Part shown: positions 41,875 to 51,119 of the stretch, piece by piece
Numbering within the stretch: the stretch's first letter is position 1
Layout of the letters: each line of letters begins with the position of its first letter
NCBI GenBank assembly: GCA_905213325.1
Contig: CAJMHW010000012.1
Span: forward strand, 1 to 51,149
Length of the DNA: 51,149 nt
Direction: 5' to 3'
DNA from: Collinsella aerofaciens
GTDB lineage: Bacteria; Actinomycetota; Coriobacteriia; Coriobacteriales; Coriobacteriaceae
Notes under the pieces: generated by a model
Seen by the model: only the letters and a program-made list of their open reading frames with translations
What the model was told of the DNA's origin: nothing
Databases searched by the model: none
Position numbers and translations under genes: made by a program

Positions 41875-41903
41875 TTGCTAATACCACTTATATAACGTAT
41901 TAG
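41875..41903 (+). promoter_or_regulatory. candidate promoter and operator of the DUF554 gene
   Basis: TTGCTA (41875-41880) and TATTAG (41898-41903) are 17 nt apart. A perfect 7-bp inverted repeat CTAATAC/GTATTAG (41878-41884 with 41897-41903) overlaps both elements, as an operator would. Confidence 0.5.
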
Positions 41904-41972
41904 ATGAGTCGCGATGTACCTCGCATTCCACTCTGCTACGATTGCCATGTTGGCATCAATACGGGAGGGCTC

Positions 41973-42689
41973 ATGCCGGGCTTGGGAACAATCATCAACG
42001 TTGTGCTTTTAGTTGCGGGCGGTCTTTTGGGATTAGCGGGCGGCCGCTTCATTACACCGCGCATCCAAGACACGCTCATGAAAGCATCGGGGCTGTGCGT
42101 CCTGTTTATCGGCCTTGGCGGCACCATGCAAAAGATGCTCCTTATCGATGGAAAGGCGCTGGCGACCACTGGTACCACCATGCTCATTGTCTCGTTCGCC
42201 CTCGGCTCGCTCATCGGCGAGGCCGTCAACTTGGAAGCCGCCATCGAGAACCTTGGCGAATGGCTCAAGCGCAAGACTGGCAGTGAGGGCGATAACGAGT
42301 TCACCAACGCTTTTGTCTCGACTTCACTCACCGTGTGTATCGGCGCCATGGCAATTGTGGGATCGATCCAGGACGGCCTGCTCGGCGACTGGTCCACGCT
42401 CGCCCTCAAAGGAGCGCTGGACTGCATCATCGTCTGCACCATGACGGCGTCGCTCGGACGCGGCTGCATTTTCTCCGCCCTGCCCGTCGCCGTGTTCCAG
42501 GGGACGATCACGTTGTTTGCCGGCGCGCTCTCCCCCATCATGACCACAACAGCCCTCAACAGCCTTTCGCTCGTGGGCTCTATGCTCATCTTCTGCGTCG
42601 GCGTCAATCTCATCCGTCCCCAGACCTTCCGCACGGCCAATATGCTCCCCTCCGTTGTCATAGCCGTCATCTACGCCCTCCTGTTCTAA
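41973..42689 (+). CDS. DUF554 family membrane protein
   Basis: This is a 238-residue integral membrane protein with about seven hydrophobic segments, matching the DUF554 (YdfK/YqgA-like) group. Key features are PGLGTIINVVLLVAGGLLG, TPRIQDTLMKASGLCVLFIGLGG and the C-terminal run of hydrophobic residues. The ATG at 41973 has GGGAGGG upstream and fits the family start; the reading extends to 41904 without a good site. Function is unknown; a channel or transporter role has been suggested for the family. Confidence 0.85.
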   Translation: MPGLGTIINVVLLVAGGLLGLAGGRFITPRIQDTLMKASGLCVLFIGLGGTMQKMLLIDGKALATTGTTMLIVSFALGSLIGEAVNLEAAIENLGEWLKRKTGSEGDNEFTNAFVSTSLTVCIGAMAIVGSIQDGLLGDWSTLALKGALDCIIVCTMTASLGRGCIFSALPVAVFQGTITLFAGALSPIMTTTALNSLSLVGSMLIFCVGVNLIRPQTFRTANMLPSVVIAVIYALLF

Positions 42690-42710
42690 ATCTATCTACA
42701 TAGCGGTATC

Positions 42711-42740
42711 TCGAACACCTGTTTGATGCTGTGCTATGAT
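42711..42740 (+). promoter_or_regulatory. candidate promoter of the Shango-like operon
   Basis: TCGAAC (42711-42716) and TATGAT (42735-42740) are separated by 18 nt, 38 nt before the first gene. Confidence 0.4.
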
Positions 42741-42777
42741 ATGAGGTCACCGAAGCTGCGTTAGGAGAGGAGAAGCG

Positions 42778-44538
42778 GTGGCCGACCAGGACATCAAGAT
42801 GCTCATCGAGCGCATTATGGCCGAGGCCCGGACCCATCAGTCCGCCCGTTTCTCACATGAAGTCTACGCAGACGAGCCGATTCTCAAAACCGGTCGTCAG
42901 ATGCAGAACTTCCTTCCCGACCAGTACCGCAAGATGCGCGAGATATCGCGCTGGCAGGATGACCCCAAAGGCGGTGCGGGACGCTGGCTTTCGGAAGCCG
43001 AACTTTTCTACCGCCAAGGCCAGCTGATGGCTGACTTTGAGGACGATTGCCCCTATAACGGTACGTTCAAGTCGTACTTCCCAACCTACAACGCCATGAG
43101 CGATCGCCAGCTGCGCGGGTACTTTACCTGGCGCGCACGGGTACGCCGCGGAACCGTCGAGGAAACGTCTACGTCCTTTGCCTTTCTGTATCTCTATGAG
43201 CTGATTTGCGGCATTGGCGTAGATAATCCGCTCGATGGTTTTAACAAGATCAAGGCTTTTTGGGATGTCTATCGCGCCTTCGAGCCCGGCATCGACCGGT
43301 TTGCGCGCGTGTGGCTGCAGGATTACGCCGTGTTCCACGGGCTCGACCCCAAGTTGCTTCGTGACTCTAAAACCGTCATGTTCGATAACGCCCTTATCGA
43401 GCTGCGGCGCGCGGCACGAGACCTTGTACCGGCACCGGCACCGTCCGGCCAGACCCCTAAGCGTCGCAAAACCTCCGAGCCCACGCTCCCCCTTCCGCCC
43501 GATGAGGTGCGCGAGGAGCGACTCATGGCCGCCATCAACGCCCTCTCCACGTACAACCTAAGTAACTCGCGGCTCGACCGCAGCCACCACCGCGATCTGC
43601 GCCACGTGGCATGCGCCGTGTATGTCCGCATGGCGCGCTACTATGACACGCACCGAAAGACCGGCATCGTGGCGAGTTTATTTGGGGAGGAGACGGCCAT
43701 GCCCTACACCATGTTTGCCTCGGCCGTATTCTTTGCGCCCGAGCGCCACGAGGACTGCGAATATCGCCTGGATCCTATCCATATCTACCGTTGCCAAAAC
43801 GGCTTTTGGGAATGCATGCGTATCCACGGTAGTAGGCAAAAGAGCAGCAAGCTCGGTGAAATGATGCGCGCCTGCGACCAACGCCTGCGCCTGGCGCTGG
43901 ACCCCGCCCATCCCCTTAAGGAAGAAAAGGTCCCCAAATATCTGGCCAAGATTATCGATGACGAGATTGTGGCATGGCTTTCGTGGGACGCCGCACACCA
44001 GCCCGTCAAGATCGATATCGATCTGAGTCAGCTGGGGCACATTCGGAGCGCCGCTGCGCAAACGCGCGAAGCGCTTTTGATCGATGAAGAGCGCGAGGAC
44101 GGCGCACCTGTGGAAGCCGAGGCTACGGACTCAGGGCAACCGGAAGCCGAGCCCGTAGCCGACGCGACGGTCGAGGCGGTCGCGGCACCCATTCGGCAGG
44201 ACGAGGCCGACGAGCCGACCATATCCACCGAACAGTTTGGTGTCGTGGCACCGCTTCTCGCGCCAACGCCCGCGTTCGCAGCTGCTGCGCCCGCTGACGC
44301 CACGAACGAACTCGCACCCGCCGCAAACGCCTATCTCCGCGCACTGCTCGAGCACAACGCAGTACAGGCGGAATCGGCGGTAGTGCAATCGGGGCAGAGC
44401 GAGGACATGCTCGTCGATACCATCAACGAGGCGCTCTTTGACCTAGTAGGTGACACCGTAATTGAATTTGGCGCGGCAGGACCGCAAATTATCCAGGACT
44501 ACGAAGCAGACGTGAGAGGATACCTAGACCATGAGTGA
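42778..44538 (+). CDS. sngA: Shango-like SngA: TerB-N/TerB-C domain protein
   Basis: This is a 586-residue protein with a TerB-N domain (about 40-235, with RWQDDPKGGAGRWLSE and YFPTYNAMSDRQLRGYF), a Pro-rich linker, a helical middle and a TerB-C domain starting at about VKIDIDLSQLGHIRSAAAQT. TerB domains are metal-binding and recur in stress and phage-defence operons. In Shango the TerB-containing subunit is the first gene, as here. The start is GTG 42778 with AGGAG five bases upstream. It overlaps the ATPase gene by 8 nt. A very Ala/Glu-rich segment (about 440-500) separates the domains and may be a flexible linker. Confidence 0.75.
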   Translation: MADQDIKMLIERIMAEARTHQSARFSHEVYADEPILKTGRQMQNFLPDQYRKMREISRWQDDPKGGAGRWLSEAELFYRQGQLMADFEDDCPYNGTFKSYFPTYNAMSDRQLRGYFTWRARVRRGTVEETSTSFAFLYLYELICGIGVDNPLDGFNKIKAFWDVYRAFEPGIDRFARVWLQDYAVFHGLDPKLLRDSKTVMFDNALIELRRAARDLVPAPAPSGQTPKRRKTSEPTLPLPPDEVREERLMAAINALSTYNLSNSRLDRSHHRDLRHVACAVYVRMARYYDTHRKTGIVASLFGEETAMPYTMFASAVFFAPERHEDCEYRLDPIHIYRCQNGFWECMRIHGSRQKSSKLGEMMRACDQRLRLALDPAHPLKEEKVPKYLAKIIDDEIVAWLSWDAAHQPVKIDIDLSQLGHIRSAAAQTREALLIDEEREDGAPVEAEATDSGQPEAEPVADATVEAVAAPIRQDEADEPTISTEQFGVVAPLLAPTPAFAAAAPADATNELAPAANAYLRALLEHNAVQAESAVVQSGQSEDMLVDTINEALFDLVGDTVIEFGAAGPQIIQDYEADVRGYLDHE

Positions 44539-45835
44539 TACCGCACCCGCAGCACCCCGCGTGCCCAAGCGCGTCGCTGCCGTCATTCTCAACTCGCTCA
44601 AGGGCGGCGTGGTCCCGCGCATCGGCCTTCCCTATATCACCGTGGGACGCGAGGTCGAGATTCGCGCCCTGCTCACCGATCTGAGTCTCATCTCCGACGG
44701 TGGCGCGAGCTTCCGCTTTCTGGTCGGTCGTTACGGCGCCGGCAAGAGCTTTTTGCTCCAGACCATCCGCACGCACGCCATGGGCGAGGGATTCGTCGTC
44801 GCTGATGCCGACCTGTCGCCCGAGCGCCGCCTGCAAGGCGGTCAGGGGCAGGGCCTTGCCACCTACCGCGAGCTCATCCGCAACATATCGACCAAGACGC
44901 GCCCCGAGGGCGGTGCGCTCAACCTTATTCTGGATCGCTGGGTCGCCTCGTGTGCCGACGTCGACGAGTCAGTCGTCAATACCCAACTGGCCCCGCTCGA
45001 GGAGATGGTCCACGGCTTTGACTTCACCCGCATGCTCCGCCGCTATCGCACGGCCGTATCCGAGGGCGACGAAGAGGCCATGAGCCGCGTGACCAAATGG
45101 ATCCGCGGCGAATACCGCACCAAGAGCGAGGCTCGCGCCGAACTGGGCTCCTCGACCATCATCAGCGATGACGACTGGTACGACTACGTCAAACTCATCG
45201 CACGCTTTTTGGTCTGCAGCGGCTACAAGGGCATGCTGGTGCTCATCGACGAACTCGTAAATCTGTACAAGATTCCCAACGCCATCACGCGCCAGTACAA
45301 CTACGAGAAAATCCTCACCATGTACAACGACACGCTCCAGGGCAAGGCGCAGTACTTGGGCATGATCATGGGCGGCACGCCGACCTCCATCGAGGACCGC
45401 CGTCGCGGCGTATTCTCCTACGAGGCTCTGCGCAGCCGGCTCGCTCAGGGTCGCTTTGCACGCGAGGACCTTAAGGACATGCTCGCGCCCATCATCCGCT
45501 TGCAGCCGCTCACCTACGAGGAGCTACTGGTGCTGATCGAAAAACTCATGCAAATTCACGCCGGCTACTTTGGCTGGACGCCCACGCTTACCGATAACGA
45601 CTTGGTGGACTTCCTCAAGATTGAGTTTGGCCGCGTGGGAGCCGATACGCACCTGACGCCTCGCGAGGTCATTCGCGACTTTATCGAGCTGCTCGATATC
45701 CTGTGTCAAAACCCCGATGCTAACGTGGCCGAGTTGCTGCAAAGCGTCGGTGGCGACGCGCTGGCGCCGACAGCCGCAACAGACGACACCGGCACCGCAG
45801 GCGACGACCGCAACTTCGCCGAGTTCACCATCTAA
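44531..45835 (+). CDS. sngB: Shango-like SngB: DUF2791/BrxD-like P-loop ATPase
   Basis: This 434-residue ATPase belongs to the DUF2791/BrxD-like group. Walker A is GRYGAGKS (66-73) and the Walker B strand is MLVLIDELVN with D240-E241. The N-terminus has the ILNSLKGGVVPRIGLPYITVGRE phrase of this family, and the C-terminal third is helical with LTPREVIRDFIELLDIL. BrxD-like ATPases recur in BREX and Shango. The ATG overlaps sngA (ATGAGTGA). A hairpin follows immediately after its stop codon. Confidence 0.8.
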   Translation: MSDTAPAAPRVPKRVAAVILNSLKGGVVPRIGLPYITVGREVEIRALLTDLSLISDGGASFRFLVGRYGAGKSFLLQTIRTHAMGEGFVVADADLSPERRLQGGQGQGLATYRELIRNISTKTRPEGGALNLILDRWVASCADVDESVVNTQLAPLEEMVHGFDFTRMLRRYRTAVSEGDEEAMSRVTKWIRGEYRTKSEARAELGSSTIISDDDWYDYVKLIARFLVCSGYKGMLVLIDELVNLYKIPNAITRQYNYEKILTMYNDTLQGKAQYLGMIMGGTPTSIEDRRRGVFSYEALRSRLAQGRFAREDLKDMLAPIIRLQPLTYEELLVLIEKLMQIHAGYFGWTPTLTDNDLVDFLKIEFGRVGADTHLTPREVIRDFIELLDILCQNPDANVAELLQSVGGDALAPTAATDDTGTAGDDRNFAEFTI

Positions 45836-45873
45836 CCTGCCAAAAAGGTCAGGTTTATTTTGGCAGGTTTTAT
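45834..45873 (+). terminator. terminator-like hairpin between sngB and sngC
   Basis: A perfect 12-bp stem AACCTGCCAAAA with TTTTGGCAGGTT closes a 12-nt loop and is followed by TTAT. The stem begins inside the sngB stop codon. It would lower transcription of the downstream helicase or act as an attenuator. Confidence 0.7.
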
Positions 45874-45950
45874 CTGAGCAAACGTTGAAGCAGCAATGCA
45901 GCAAGCCACTGCCCACCGCGTTGAGAGATTCGCTTTTGAAGGGAGGCCCC

Positions 45951-48395
45951 GTGAACGCCTTTGACCGCTACGCCCCGTTTATCCAAGACTTCATTTACTC
46001 CCACGACTGGGAGAGCCTGCGCTCCATCCAGGTTGCAGCAGCTGATGCCATCTTTAACACGCAAGATAATGTGCTCCTGACGGCATCCACGGCTTCCGGC
46101 AAAACCGAAGCGGCCTTCTTTCCCATCCTGACCGAGTTTTGGGAGAACCCGCCCGCAAGCGTTGGTGCCCTCTACATCGGCCCCCTCAAGGCGCTCATCA
46201 ACGACCAATTCGTCCGCCTCAACGACCTATGCGAAGAAGCCGACATCCCCGTCTGGCACTGGCACGGCGATGTCTCGCAGTCGCACAAGACCAAGCTCAT
46301 CAAAAAGCCGAGCGGCATCTTGCAGATTACGCCCGAGTCACTCGAGGCGCTCTTAATCCATAAGCACATGGCGATCCCGCGCATGTTTTGCGACCTACGC
46401 TACGTGGTCATCGATGAGGTCCACTCGCTCATGCGCGGCGACCGTGGCGGGCAGACACTCTGCCTTATCGAGCGTCTTTCGCGCATGGCGGGCGTACGGC
46501 CCCGGCGCATCGGTCTTTCGGCCACCATCGGGGACCCGGAACGCACGGGTGCCTTTCTCTCACAGGGAACGGGGCGCAACTGTGTTATCCCCCGCTTTGA
46601 AGAACCGCGCCGCGTATGGCGCATCTCCATGGAGCACTTCTACAACTCGGGCCCCCAGGCACAGCAGCGGGGATTCATGGGCACAGGTCCTCAAGAGGCC
46701 GAAGTGCTCGCGTGCGAGCGCATCGAGGCAGCGGCATCCGCGGCGCTGCCGGCCGGTGCCCAAGACATGCGTCACAGCGGACAACTCACGCAAGAGGAGC
46801 GCCGCCAACGTCGCGAGCAGGCACGGGGCAAGGCTGCCCCCAAGGACCGTCGCACTTCCTCAGCCCCCGAGGGCGAAGTCGACATCCCGCAGGCAACCGA
46901 ACAGGCGCTGCTCAACCCCACCGACACCGCACCCGACAACGCCGACCCCGGCATGGGCTACATCTTTGAGCATACCCGCGGCCGCAAGTGCCTGGTCTTT
47001 GCCAACTCGCGCGAGGAGGCAGAGGCCGTGTGCTCCATGTTGCGCAGCTACTGCGAGAGCCGGCACGAGCCAGACCGCTTTCTAATCCATCACGGCAACC
47101 TTTCGGCATCGCTGCGCGAGACGGCCGAGGAGCTCATGCGCGACGAAGAGCAGGCGCAGACGACCGTCACCACCTCCACGCTGGAGCTCGGCATTGATAT
47201 CGGTCGCCTGGAGCGCGCGTTCCAGATTGACGCGCCGTTTACCGTCAGCTCCTTTTTGCAGCGCATGGGGCGCACAGGCCGTCGCGACCTTCCGCCCGAG
47301 ATGTGGTTTGTCATGCGCGAGGAAGAACCCGAGCCGCGCACGATGATGCCCGAAACGATACCCTGGAAGCTCCTGCAGGGCATCGCACTCGTACAACTCT
47401 ATCGCGAGGAAAAGTGGGTCGAGCCGCCCGAGCTCGATCGACTCCCCTACAGCCTGCTCTACCACCAGACCATGTCGACGCTCGCCAGCACCGGCGAGCT
47501 CACGCCGGCCGAGCTTGCTCAGCGCGTGCTCACGCTCAGCTATTTCCACCGCGTCTCGGCCGATGACTATCGCGTACTGCTGCGCCACCTCATCAAGATC
47601 GACCATATCCAGGTCACCGAGGGCGGCGGACTCATCGTGGGTCTCGCGGGCGAGCGCATCATTAACAACTTTAAGTTCTACGCCGTATTCCAGGAAAACG
47701 AGGAGTTCACCGTTCGTAGCGAGTCGGCCGAATTGGGCACGATCGTCAACCCGCCGCCGCCCGGTGAGCGCATCGCCATCGCCGGACACTGCTGGATTGT
47801 CGAGGAAGTGGACTGGAAGCGCCACACCGTCTTTGCCACGCAGGTCAAGGGTCGTGTGCCGGCCTACTTTGGCGACTGCCCCGGTGACATCAATACACAC
47901 GTACTCGAGCGCATGCGCAAGACGCTCAACGAGCACGCGACATATCCGTACCTCATGGGTAACGCGCGGGCCCGCTTGGCGCAGGCTCGCCATACGGCCG
48001 AGATTTCGGGTGCGGGAACCAAGCCACTCATCAACCTGGGTGGCGACACCTGGGTGCTCTTCCCCTGGTTGGGCAGCTACGCCTTCCTAGCACTCGAGCG
48101 CATGCTTAAAATCAAATGTACCGCTGAGTTGGGCCTTCGCGGGCTCGACCCGTCACGCCCGTACTTTATGCAGTTTAAGATGAAGGCCGACGAGGAGACG
48201 TTCTTTGAGGTACTCGCCGCCGAGGCCGAGAAAGACTTCGATCCCATCGAGCTCGTCTATCCCGGCGAGGTGCCTTATTTTGATCGCTACGACGAGTACG
48301 TTCCCGAGGAGCTCGTGCGCAAGGGCTTTGCCGAAGGCGTGCTCGACATAGAGGGCATGAAGCAGCGCGTCCTCAGTTGGCGCGACCACGCATAA
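45951..48395 (+). CDS. sngC: Shango-like SngC: Lhr-like superfamily 2 helicase
   Basis: This 814-residue helicase has all main SF2 motifs: I TASTASGKT (44-52), Ia IGPLKALINDQ, Ib ITPESLEALL, II DEVH (155-158), III LSATIGDP, IV LVFANSREEAEAV, V TTSTLELGIDIG, and VI QRMGRTGR (437-444), followed by a long Lhr-type C-terminal region. An insert of about 100 residues rich in Ala/Arg lies between motifs III and IV. Helicases of this kind are the third Shango component and BREX HI-like helicases are related. The start is GTG 45951 with GGGAGG upstream; the reading frame is open further upstream, but that part lacks a ribosome binding site. Confidence 0.8.
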   Translation: MNAFDRYAPFIQDFIYSHDWESLRSIQVAAADAIFNTQDNVLLTASTASGKTEAAFFPILTEFWENPPASVGALYIGPLKALINDQFVRLNDLCEEADIPVWHWHGDVSQSHKTKLIKKPSGILQITPESLEALLIHKHMAIPRMFCDLRYVVIDEVHSLMRGDRGGQTLCLIERLSRMAGVRPRRIGLSATIGDPERTGAFLSQGTGRNCVIPRFEEPRRVWRISMEHFYNSGPQAQQRGFMGTGPQEAEVLACERIEAAASAALPAGAQDMRHSGQLTQEERRQRREQARGKAAPKDRRTSSAPEGEVDIPQATEQALLNPTDTAPDNADPGMGYIFEHTRGRKCLVFANSREEAEAVCSMLRSYCESRHEPDRFLIHHGNLSASLRETAEELMRDEEQAQTTVTTSTLELGIDIGRLERAFQIDAPFTVSSFLQRMGRTGRRDLPPEMWFVMREEEPEPRTMMPETIPWKLLQGIALVQLYREEKWVEPPELDRLPYSLLYHQTMSTLASTGELTPAELAQRVLTLSYFHRVSADDYRVLLRHLIKIDHIQVTEGGGLIVGLAGERIINNFKFYAVFQENEEFTVRSESAELGTIVNPPPPGERIAIAGHCWIVEEVDWKRHTVFATQVKGRVPAYFGDCPGDINTHVLERMRKTLNEHATYPYLMGNARARLAQARHTAEISGAGTKPLINLGGDTWVLFPWLGSYAFLALERMLKIKCTAELGLRGLDPSRPYFMQFKMKADEETFFEVLAAEAEKDFDPIELVYPGEVPYFDRYDEYVPEELVRKGFAEGVLDIEGMKQRVLSWRDHA

Positions 48396-48434
48396 AACTA
48401 GTCTTTTCGGCACGGGACTTGTTAACCAGTCTAT

Positions 48435-48557
48435 TCAGCCAGCATCGATAAAACGCTGATATTCCTCGGCATTAAGGCCCACCGATTCAAAGCTAACGCG
48501 TACACCCGTAGCCATCAAGAAGGCTCGAAACTTCTGGCAGCTCGTCAATCGATACAT
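48435..48557 (-). CDS. tiny ORF coupled to the MFS gene, unknown
   Basis: This 40-residue ORF begins at ATG 48557, whose A is the last base of the upstream stop codon (TGATG). Its sequence (MYRLTSCQKFRAFLMATG) has an ordinary composition and looks like the C-terminal end of a larger protein. I do not recognise it. It could be a real small coupled gene or a gene remnant. There is no good ribosome binding site apart from coupling. Confidence 0.35.
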   Translation of the reverse strand: MYRLTSCQKFRAFLMATGVRVSFESVGLNAEEYQRFIDAG

Positions 48558-49756
48558 CAATTCTTGAAGGCATGTATTCCACCATTTTTTAAAGAAACAA
48601 CGGCGGTAATTGCTATCGCGATTGCGCCAATAACACCGAGCGCTATCTGAATGGGATATAACCCCAGCACATATCCAAATATGGAGAAAAACATTGCAGA
48701 AAAGAGAGCCCTTACCAGAGACGCGACGGAAAGGATCGTCGCGCGGAGATCGTCCGCTATCGCGTCTTGGATTAAGTTTTCCGAAGTGATGTACACCACT
48801 TCTGGGAGAAAACAAAGCACCATGCTAAGGCCAAACAAACACAGCGGATTTGAAGCGAACCACGGAAGAATCATGAAAAGACCGGCCTCGATTAGCATCG
48901 AGCCGAGCATGGTATTTCTTTTCCCGAAACGCGATGAGAAGAAATCTGCTGCAATGTAGGCCGTCGCATTTACTGCATAGGATGCACCGAAAAAGATTCC
49001 TATTATGGAGACGGGAGCATCAAATGCGTCGAATACCAACTGATTCAAGTTGTAATAACTCCCATAGAATCCATCGAGCATGCTTGTGCCGATTAGAAGA
49101 AGCAACACCGCAAAAGCGGATTCTCCAATGCACCAGGTTTCGCGTCTGAAGACCTTAGCTACGTCAAACCTTTCCTCCCCAGAGTTTTTGGAATGGGTCG
49201 TTTCCATCCTCTCAATGGGATACAGAAGGAAAAGCTGCAGGAGATAGAAAACGGAAACGCATACGTAGAGGGCACTCCAAGATACTTGGGCAATGAATGA
49301 TCCAAGTACGATTGCCACTCCCGTCGCGATTGATTGCGCGGCAAGCAGCCGAGCGTTGATGGTGAGGAAGCGCTCTCCTTGACCGGCATTCCGGGCAATT
49401 TCATATAAAAGCGCTTGTTCGGATCCCGATTGAAGGGAGTAGGCGAGTGCCTCAACAAGGGAAAGCACGACAAGAAAGGGGCCTGAGAGCAACAGCATGC
49501 CAGCCGTATGGAAGAAAAGCAGCAGCACGCCCACTTGAATCGAGAACTTCTTTCCAAAGAAATCGCCTATCAGCCCTGTTGGCAGCTCGAGGACGACCGT
49601 TGCAATGTTAAACAGGGCTTGATAAAGCGCGATTTCCGTGACAGACATTCCTTTCTCCGCAAGGAAAAGTAGAAACACTCCCCGATTTAAAACAAATCCC
49701 GAGAGAACGAAAAAGGCGGAATAGACGTGCAGTTGCGTAGTGGCTTGCTTGTTCAT
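48557..49756 (-). CDS. MFS transporter
   Basis: This is a 399-residue transporter of the major facilitator superfamily with 12 hydrophobic segments. The motif GLIGDFFGKK between helices two and three is the MFS loop. The gene is visibly AT-richer than its neighbours, which suggests horizontal acquisition. GGAAG precedes the ATG by six bases. The overall style matches small drug-efflux-type MFS proteins, but the substrate is unknown. It is convergent with the Shango-like helicase. Confidence 0.82.
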   Translation of the reverse strand: MNKQATTQLHVYSAFFVLSGFVLNRGVFLLFLAEKGMSVTEIALYQALFNIATVVLELPTGLIGDFFGKKFSIQVGVLLLFFHTAGMLLLSGPFLVVLSLVEALAYSLQSGSEQALLYEIARNAGQGERFLTINARLLAAQSIATGVAIVLGSFIAQVSWSALYVCVSVFYLLQLFLLYPIERMETTHSKNSGEERFDVAKVFRRETWCIGESAFAVLLLLIGTSMLDGFYGSYYNLNQLVFDAFDAPVSIIGIFFGASYAVNATAYIAADFFSSRFGKRNTMLGSMLIEAGLFMILPWFASNPLCLFGLSMVLCFLPEVVYITSENLIQDAIADDLRATILSVASLVRALFSAMFFSIFGYVLGLYPIQIALGVIGAIAIAITAVVSLKNGGIHAFKN

Positions 49757-49901
49757 TTGATACTTCCGATGACAATTTTGGCCTAGCGGGCGGCGGAATC
49801 AACCGAAGATGAGGCGCGTTGGCGCCGGGCGTCCAGATGCGTCATGCTGAAAATAGATGAAGCGTATGATTGACAAAACCATAGAGCCCGTCACAAATTG
49901 A

Positions 49902-50789
49902 CTACTCCCAATGCTGGTCGTGGAGGGCGGCACCGAGAAAGTCGGCATCGAAAGGCACAGCTTCGGCAAAAGCGTAGTCGCCGTCGCTGGCGATGAGCAG
50001 GTAGTTCTCCTCGCCGCCAAACTCCGCATCGCCACATGGGACCACCCAAGCATGGTCGAACACCTCGAGTGCCGTGGCGGCGCAATCGCGCAGGAACGTC
50101 ACATCGCTCCCCTCGTTTGCGCTCACGATATTGGCCACGTAGATACCCCCGGGGTTCAGGCTGCCCCGCACCAGGCGCAGCGCCTCAACGGTCGCCAGCC
50201 CGCGCACGGGCTCTGCACCGCCAAAGCAATCGCTCACGACCACGTCGTAGCGACGATGGCCCACGCTCGTCACGCCCAAATACGAGCGAGCCTCAGCGGT
50301 TATCACCCGCAGGCGATCGCCCGCCGCGCGCTCCAGCTCGTCTAGGTAGAACCAGCGGCGCGCCAGGCGCGTAATCTCGGCATCGTACTCAATGACGTCC
50401 ATGCGCAAGCTCTCGTGCGACATCAGCGCAAACTTGGGATAGGCAAACCCACCGCCGCCCAGCATAAGCATACGGTCGATACCATGCCCGTAAGCATCAC
50501 GCATTGCGTCCTCAGCCTCAAACACGTCGTCAAACGCGCGATAGTACGCAAAGACGGGCTCCGCCCAGCGTTCGCCAACGTAACTCGCGCTTTGGTAGAC
50601 GCAGCCTTGCACCAATACACGGACTTCGTCGCCGCCCTCATCGTGCACGCGTTTCACACGCGCCAACCCATTGCGGGTTCGCGCAACCTGCAGACAGGCA
50701 GCACGAACAGCGACAGCGGCCGCACCAAGCGCCGCGGCCCCCAGAGCAACGCCGGCAACGACACCGGCAGAAACACTCGGCTTGTTCAT
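49902..50789 (-). CDS. spermidine synthase-like methyltransferase fold protein
   Basis: This is a 295-residue protein of the spermidine-synthase-like Rossmann fold. Motif I is MLMLGGGGFAYPK, then DVIEYDAEITRLARR, and the acidic segment VVVSDCFGG. An N-terminal hydrophobic segment (about 8-30) suggests membrane anchoring. Members of this group include true polyamine synthases and uncharacterised methyltransferase-like proteins; no polyamine-synthesis partner is adjacent. The ATG directly follows the stop of the GNAT gene and has AAGGAG eight bases upstream, so they are coupled. Confidence 0.8.
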   Translation of the reverse strand: MNKPSVSAGVVAGVALGAAALGAAAVAVRAACLQVARTRNGLARVKRVHDEGGDEVRVLVQGCVYQSASYVGERWAEPVFAYYRAFDDVFEAEDAMRDAYGHGIDRMLMLGGGGFAYPKFALMSHESLRMDVIEYDAEITRLARRWFYLDELERAAGDRLRVITAEARSYLGVTSVGHRRYDVVVSDCFGGAEPVRGLATVEALRLVRGSLNPGGIYVANIVSANEGSDVTFLRDCAATALEVFDHAWVVPCGDAEFGGEENYLLIASDGDYAFAEAVPFDADFLGAALHDQHWE

Positions 50790-51119
50790 CTAGAGCTCCT
50801 TTTGCAGATAAAGGCCATGGTCACAAAATCCAAGATGGCGATAGTACTCGCGTGTGCCAATCGCGCTAATCACGTTGATGCGCGCATAGCCGGCATCCCG
50901 GGCAATCTCACACGCACGCTCCACGAGCAGACGCCCCAGACCGTGATGCTGAGCCGCCTGACCTTGATCCCCCACGCGTGCCGCCATGCCATACACGTGC
51001 ACCTCACGAATCATCGCCTCGTCCGGCGTCGTCGGCAACTCGTCCGCATGCGCGGCAACAAACGAATGGTCGGGCAGCGACAACCGCAAAAAGCGAGGCT
51101 TCGGTAGTTTGTGTGACAA
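50790..51119 (-). CDS. Elp3-like C-terminal GNAT segment, split or broken
   Basis: This 109-residue stretch matches the C-terminal acetyltransferase domain of the radical SAM protein Elp3: FLRLSLPD, MIREVHVYGMAARVG, QHHGLGRLLVERACEIARDAG and SAIGTREYYRHLGFCDHG. In Elp3 this follows a radical SAM domain in the same chain. Here, in the same frame, a TAG stop lies at 51131-51129, ten codons upstream of FLRLSLPD. The reading given starts at TTG 51119 because no ATG is in frame between. Either a short GNAT gene follows an Elp3 gene end, or Elp3 is interrupted. The upstream part is outside the window. Confidence 0.6.
   Translation of the reverse strand: MSHKLPKPRFLRLSLPDHSFVAAHADELPTTPDEAMIREVHVYGMAARVGDQGQAAQHHGLGRLLVERACEIARDAGYARINVISAIGTREYYRHLGFCDHGLYLQKEL

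Noticed and set aside
42778..48395. BREX system
   Set aside because: The BrxD-like ATPase and Lhr-like helicase occur in BREX, but no pglX, pglZ or brxC-type gene is present and a TerB protein leads the operon, which fits Shango better.
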